Assembly (NCBI RefSeq): GCF_026212465.1
Contig: NC_080047.1
Coordinates: forward strand, 40,162,922 to 40,226,921
Reading direction: 5' to 3'
Length of the DNA: 64,000 bases
Origin: Amaranthus tricolor
Taxonomy: Eukaryota; Streptophyta; Magnoliopsida; Caryophyllales; Amaranthaceae
Part shown: positions 60,675-64,000 of the stretch, piece after piece
How the letters are laid out: the number at the start of each line of letters is the position of its first letter
How positions within the stretch are numbered: position 1 is the first letter of the stretch
Program-made: the position numbers and the translations under genes
The notes under the pieces: model-generated
Database searches by the model: none
What the model was told of the DNA's origin: nothing
Seen by the model: only the letters and a program-made list of their open reading frames with translations

Positions 60675-61166
60675 GATATAGGCTGGAACATTTTCTTGTT
60701 TTGTATGTTTGTGTTCTATTTGCTCTTTACGTGGTTCTTGATTACACATATATTTAATTTTGTTATAAGAAATTGTGTGAGTCATGTTCTTGAGATCAAA
60801 CCTTCGTTCTTTACGCGTATGTTCGCCCAACAATAAGTTGAACTTTAAAATTCAACCCTATTGACCGGATTGTTATTTCTAACTTCTAAGGTACATCGAG
60901 GAGTTTTGGGATATGCTAAATGGTTTGTGACTTAATTTTCCAAGTTGAAAGGAGAATTCAAGGCTAAATAATCAATTTTAAAAGCCCCAGATTAATAGTA
61001 AAGCCCTTGATTGATGGAAAAACTCAAAATCTGAAATCACGGGTTTTAATGTAAGAAAAGTAAATCAATGTAATCAATAAATATCAATCATTACTGAGGT
61101 TTATACAATATGGGGTAAGTCCTCCCATTTGTTTTTTTTTTTACTTCATTCAATGTATTCGTCAAT

Positions 61167-61355
61167 CCTTAATGCCTATTTATATTATTTTTAATGCCTA
61201 CTTACCGCATCTTTATTGCCTAATTATAATATCCTTAAATGTCTACTTACAGTATACTTATTGCCTACTTACAGCATCCTTAAATGTCTACTTACTGTAA
61301 TCTTAATGCCTACTTGCAATCGTTTAAATGCTTATTTACATTATTCTTAATGCGC
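61167..61355 (+). repeat. 22-bp minisatellite, locus 2
   Basis: Eight units of 22-24 bases follow the pattern CTTAATGCCTACTTACAG plus about four bases. This is the same family as 5106-5245. Confidence 0.8.
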
Positions 61356-61650
61356 CCACCGAGTAAGAGCACAGTACTTATAATATCTTAAATTCTTATT
61401 TACAATATCTTTAATGTTCATCAAGTAACTTACTTTAAATTTTTCTTTATGGACCAAGCCCAAAATAAATAGCGTAAAAAAAGTAATGGAGATAATAAAT
61501 GAGAATTGGTTGGAGTATTATGTTTGGTTTGAACCAATTAGATGCATGGTGCATTTTCGTGTATAAATATTGTCGGTTGCTCAACAATATCACGAAGACT
61601 AACTTATGTACTTGCATTATTGAAATAGGTAGATCAGAATAACATAATGC

Positions 61651-61700
<50 letters not shown>
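61651..61700 (+). repeat. (ATT)n microsatellite
   Basis: Fifty bases of ATT units are present. Bases 61700-62440 beyond them are AT-rich with no gene seen. Confidence 0.9.
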
Positions 61701-62444
61701 TCATTTGACTTTCCTGTCATTTTTATTAAATATACTCCTAAGTCCTATCATTTATTTATGAACACATGTTAATATTAATATATTCAACTTCAAAAGTATT
61801 ATCTCTTGACGCCAATTAATGACTTTTTAAATTCTATGTTCAACATAATTATTATTATATTTCAAGAATTATATATTTATGATTAATTTTTGTTCGTAGC
61901 TCACTCCGATCGTAAAATATTAAGGAAAAATATCACTATGAGTATTATTTTCAAAAAGTCAATGTATATGAATCAGATTAATGATTTAACTTAGATCCAT
62001 GCTAAAGTATGGATCAGATGAAAAGTGAGCCCATATTGAATCGTTATCATCACTAATAATGTTTACGTCCAAGTTAAATTGAATTTAGATTGAGCCATAT
62101 TGAGTCAAATTCATATGATGTTCTAGTTAAATTTGGTTTATAATTCAAGTTAAATTGAGTTTTATAACTCTTTGAGTCAAATAATTTGACTTTAATTTTG
62201 TATTGGATTTGAGTTGATTTCAAGTTAAGTCATATCTTTTCCGGTTAAGTCTTATTTGGATAATGTTAAATTTAGATTATTTTTATTCAAATTGATTTCA
62301 GGGCAAGACATATCGAATTTTTTTTACGTTTTTACCATATGTACGAGATTATATTTATATCGAAAAAAATATTATTTAGGTTGAAATATTTGAATGGTAT
62401 AAACTTGGGATCTAACAAGATATGTGACCTATATAATTAAGTGT

Positions 62445-62976
62445 TGGTGGAAGAAATGGAGAGCGACTACTGAAGTATTATGCGATTGAGGTGTGATCTT
62501 AAAGTAAAATAGTAAGTTTTATCGAACGAACATTAAACTGACGCTACTATACGGATCAAAATGTTGGACTTTTAGAAAGGATCAGAATAGAGAAAGATAA
62601 AAGTAGCAAAAATGCGAATGCTTCAATGGGTGAGTAAATATAGCTTGAGGGTAGAATTCGAAACAAAGATATAACAAAGGTTTAGGAGTTGCAAATATTG
62701 AGGAAAAGATTTTTCAAATTGATTAGCAAACCGGTAAAGAATATAAAAAGTTGGAGCTCAAGAGACTTAAAAAGAGGGCGAGGAAGACCAAAGATGACTT
62801 GAAGTACATAAGTGGAAGAACATATGAATGACTTAGGCATAAGAATTGAGAAAGTAGAAAATCATAATGAATGGAGAAGAAGAATTTATATGAACGACTA
62901 TTGAAACTGATATATTATTTTGTGTAATCGAGCCCAATCTTTTGAGATTAAACCGACAATATTGTTGTTGTTGTAT
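62445..62976 (+). pseudogene. RTE-type LINE, C-terminal reverse-transcriptase remnant with TTG tail
   Basis: Although full of stops and frameshifts, the translated words follow the end of plant RTE ORF2 in order. They are WWKKWRATTEVLCD (62445), KFYR, LTLLYGSKCW (about 62539), MRMLQWVS (about 62611), GRGRPK (about 62778) and NEWRRRI (about 62868). The copy ends in an ATTGTTGTTGTTG tail (62961-62974), the hallmark of RTE insertion ends. It is 5'-truncated and long dead. Confidence 0.75.
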
Positions 62977-64000
62977 AAACATGGGATCCTACATTCAATT
63001 GGAATGGAACTTAAGTAGGCAACTAGGCATATAGAAGTATTTTGTATAGTACCCATTTATATGTTGTGAATTAAAGGCTTTAAAACTTGTATGAAAGTGA
63101 GAGATCATGTAAGCATTTAAATGGTTTAGGTCCAACAAGCTAAGTACACAATTTTAGTGTAGATGATAATAAATTCTTCTTCTGTATTTTGTAAGAGATG
63201 TCATTTATTAAGGGTTATTGTACATCAATCAGCTTATCAGAAATATCAGTTGATCCATGTATAATAATTCACTTATATTATTATATAATTTGTTATTGAA
63301 TTCACTTAGGTTGCGTTTGGTAACATATATTTTATTCAAATTCTAGATTTTAATTATGAATTCATAATGAAGAACTTGAGAATGACAAGGTTTGAGAAGT
63401 TTGAGAAGTGGTTCTCAAATTCTCATTGTTTAACCACTTTTATAACCATAGTGGATTTAACTCAAATCTAAATTTAAAATTCTTTATTTGCCAAACACTA
63501 AATTTAAAATCAAATTCATATTTTCAAATAAAATCATAACACTAAACATAACATTATATTAATTATATAATTTTATATAGAATTCACTTATTTTAGTTAT
63601 ATAATTAGTTGTTCTTCTAATTAAAAATTATTAAAAGTATTCTTTTACAAAAAAATTGTATGAAGTGTAAATAATTGTTGTAGGCATAGGCATCTTGGAA
63701 AATTTTGAGGCCTTGTGCTAAACTTTTATTTTGCGCCTTATTTATAGTAAATATATACTCCTTCCTATTCTTTTTACTTGCCCCATTTTCTTATTGGGTA
63801 AGTTCACTTTACTTGTCCCATTTTCTTTTTTGGTGCAAAAAGGTCACGGTGGTACATTTTGGCAAAACTCAGGGTTACCGCGTAGATTTTTAAAAAGTTT
63901 TGGTTACCACGTGAATTTTCCTTAATTTTTTGTTGGATTGCAGCTTAAGACGGAGTTAGATGAGAATCGGACTCGATTTTTTATCTAAGAGAACAATACT
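62977..64000. other. Window end, AT-rich with possible decayed MITE
   Basis: TTGCGTTTGGTAACATATAT near 63312 and GCCAAACACTAAATTT near 63491 are loosely inverted, as in common GTTTGG-type MITEs. No gene is seen. GTTCACTTTACTTGTCCCAT near 63800 resembles a Stowaway subterminal word. Confidence 0.3.

Overview
The window is nuclear DNA of a flowering plant, most likely a eudicot. It is AT-rich, has GT-AG introns, and carries Copia, L1, RTE, hAT-like and Stowaway-like elements with long TA and ATT microsatellites. The abundance of ATT runs and of inverted 'gagac/gtctc' repeats would fit Caryophyllales, but that is a guess.

Five protein genes can be supported. (1) An intronless autoinhibited plasma-membrane-type Ca2+-ATPase (ACA12/13 type) lies on the minus strand at 1384-4452. 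(2, 3) Two single-exon dirigent genes lie on the plus strand at 15126-15827 and 24101-24676. The first has an unusual GPI-anchor-like C-terminal tail, and the second lacks the usual Arg of the xRAQG motif. (4) A five-exon ZOP1-like pre-mRNA splicing factor lies on the minus strand at 29296-31318, with a probable far-upstream 5'UTR exon near 37702. (5) A nine-exon lariat debranching enzyme DBR1 lies on the minus strand at 40275-47255. Head-to-head with DBR1 is a sixth gene, at 48696-54271 on the plus strand. It has six exons and encodes a 159-residue putative membrane protein of unknown role.

Mobile DNA fills most of the rest. From 4.6 to 15 kb there is a TA microsatellite, a probable solo LTR of an Athila-like Ty3 element, a small inverted-repeat element, repeat remnants and an L1-type LINE fragment. 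From 16.8 to 19.2 kb there is a 5' fragment of a Copia element between the two dirigent genes. At 22182-23425 there is a clean non-autonomous hAT-like element with a perfect 8-bp target duplication. From 24.7 to 27 kb there are nested local duplications downstream of the second dirigent gene. At 31767-36860 there is a complete Copia element with near-identical LTRs and a 5-bp target duplication but a broken polyprotein. It appears to sit inside the 5'UTR intron of ZOP1. From 54.3 kb to the end I find no protein gene, only Stowaway-like elements, a 22-bp minisatellite, an RTE LINE remnant and low-complexity DNA.

Functionally, ZOP1 and DBR1 are same-strand neighbours that both act in intron processing (splicing, then lariat turnover). 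The dirigent pair points to a small lignan/lignin-related cluster. I saw no convincing unknown biochemical system. The most useful leads are the GPI-like dirigent, the Copia insertion in the ZOP1 leader intron, and a 22-bp minisatellite shared by two distant loci. Exon boundaries were inferred by eye from splice signals, reading frame and remembered family sequence; no alignment was run.
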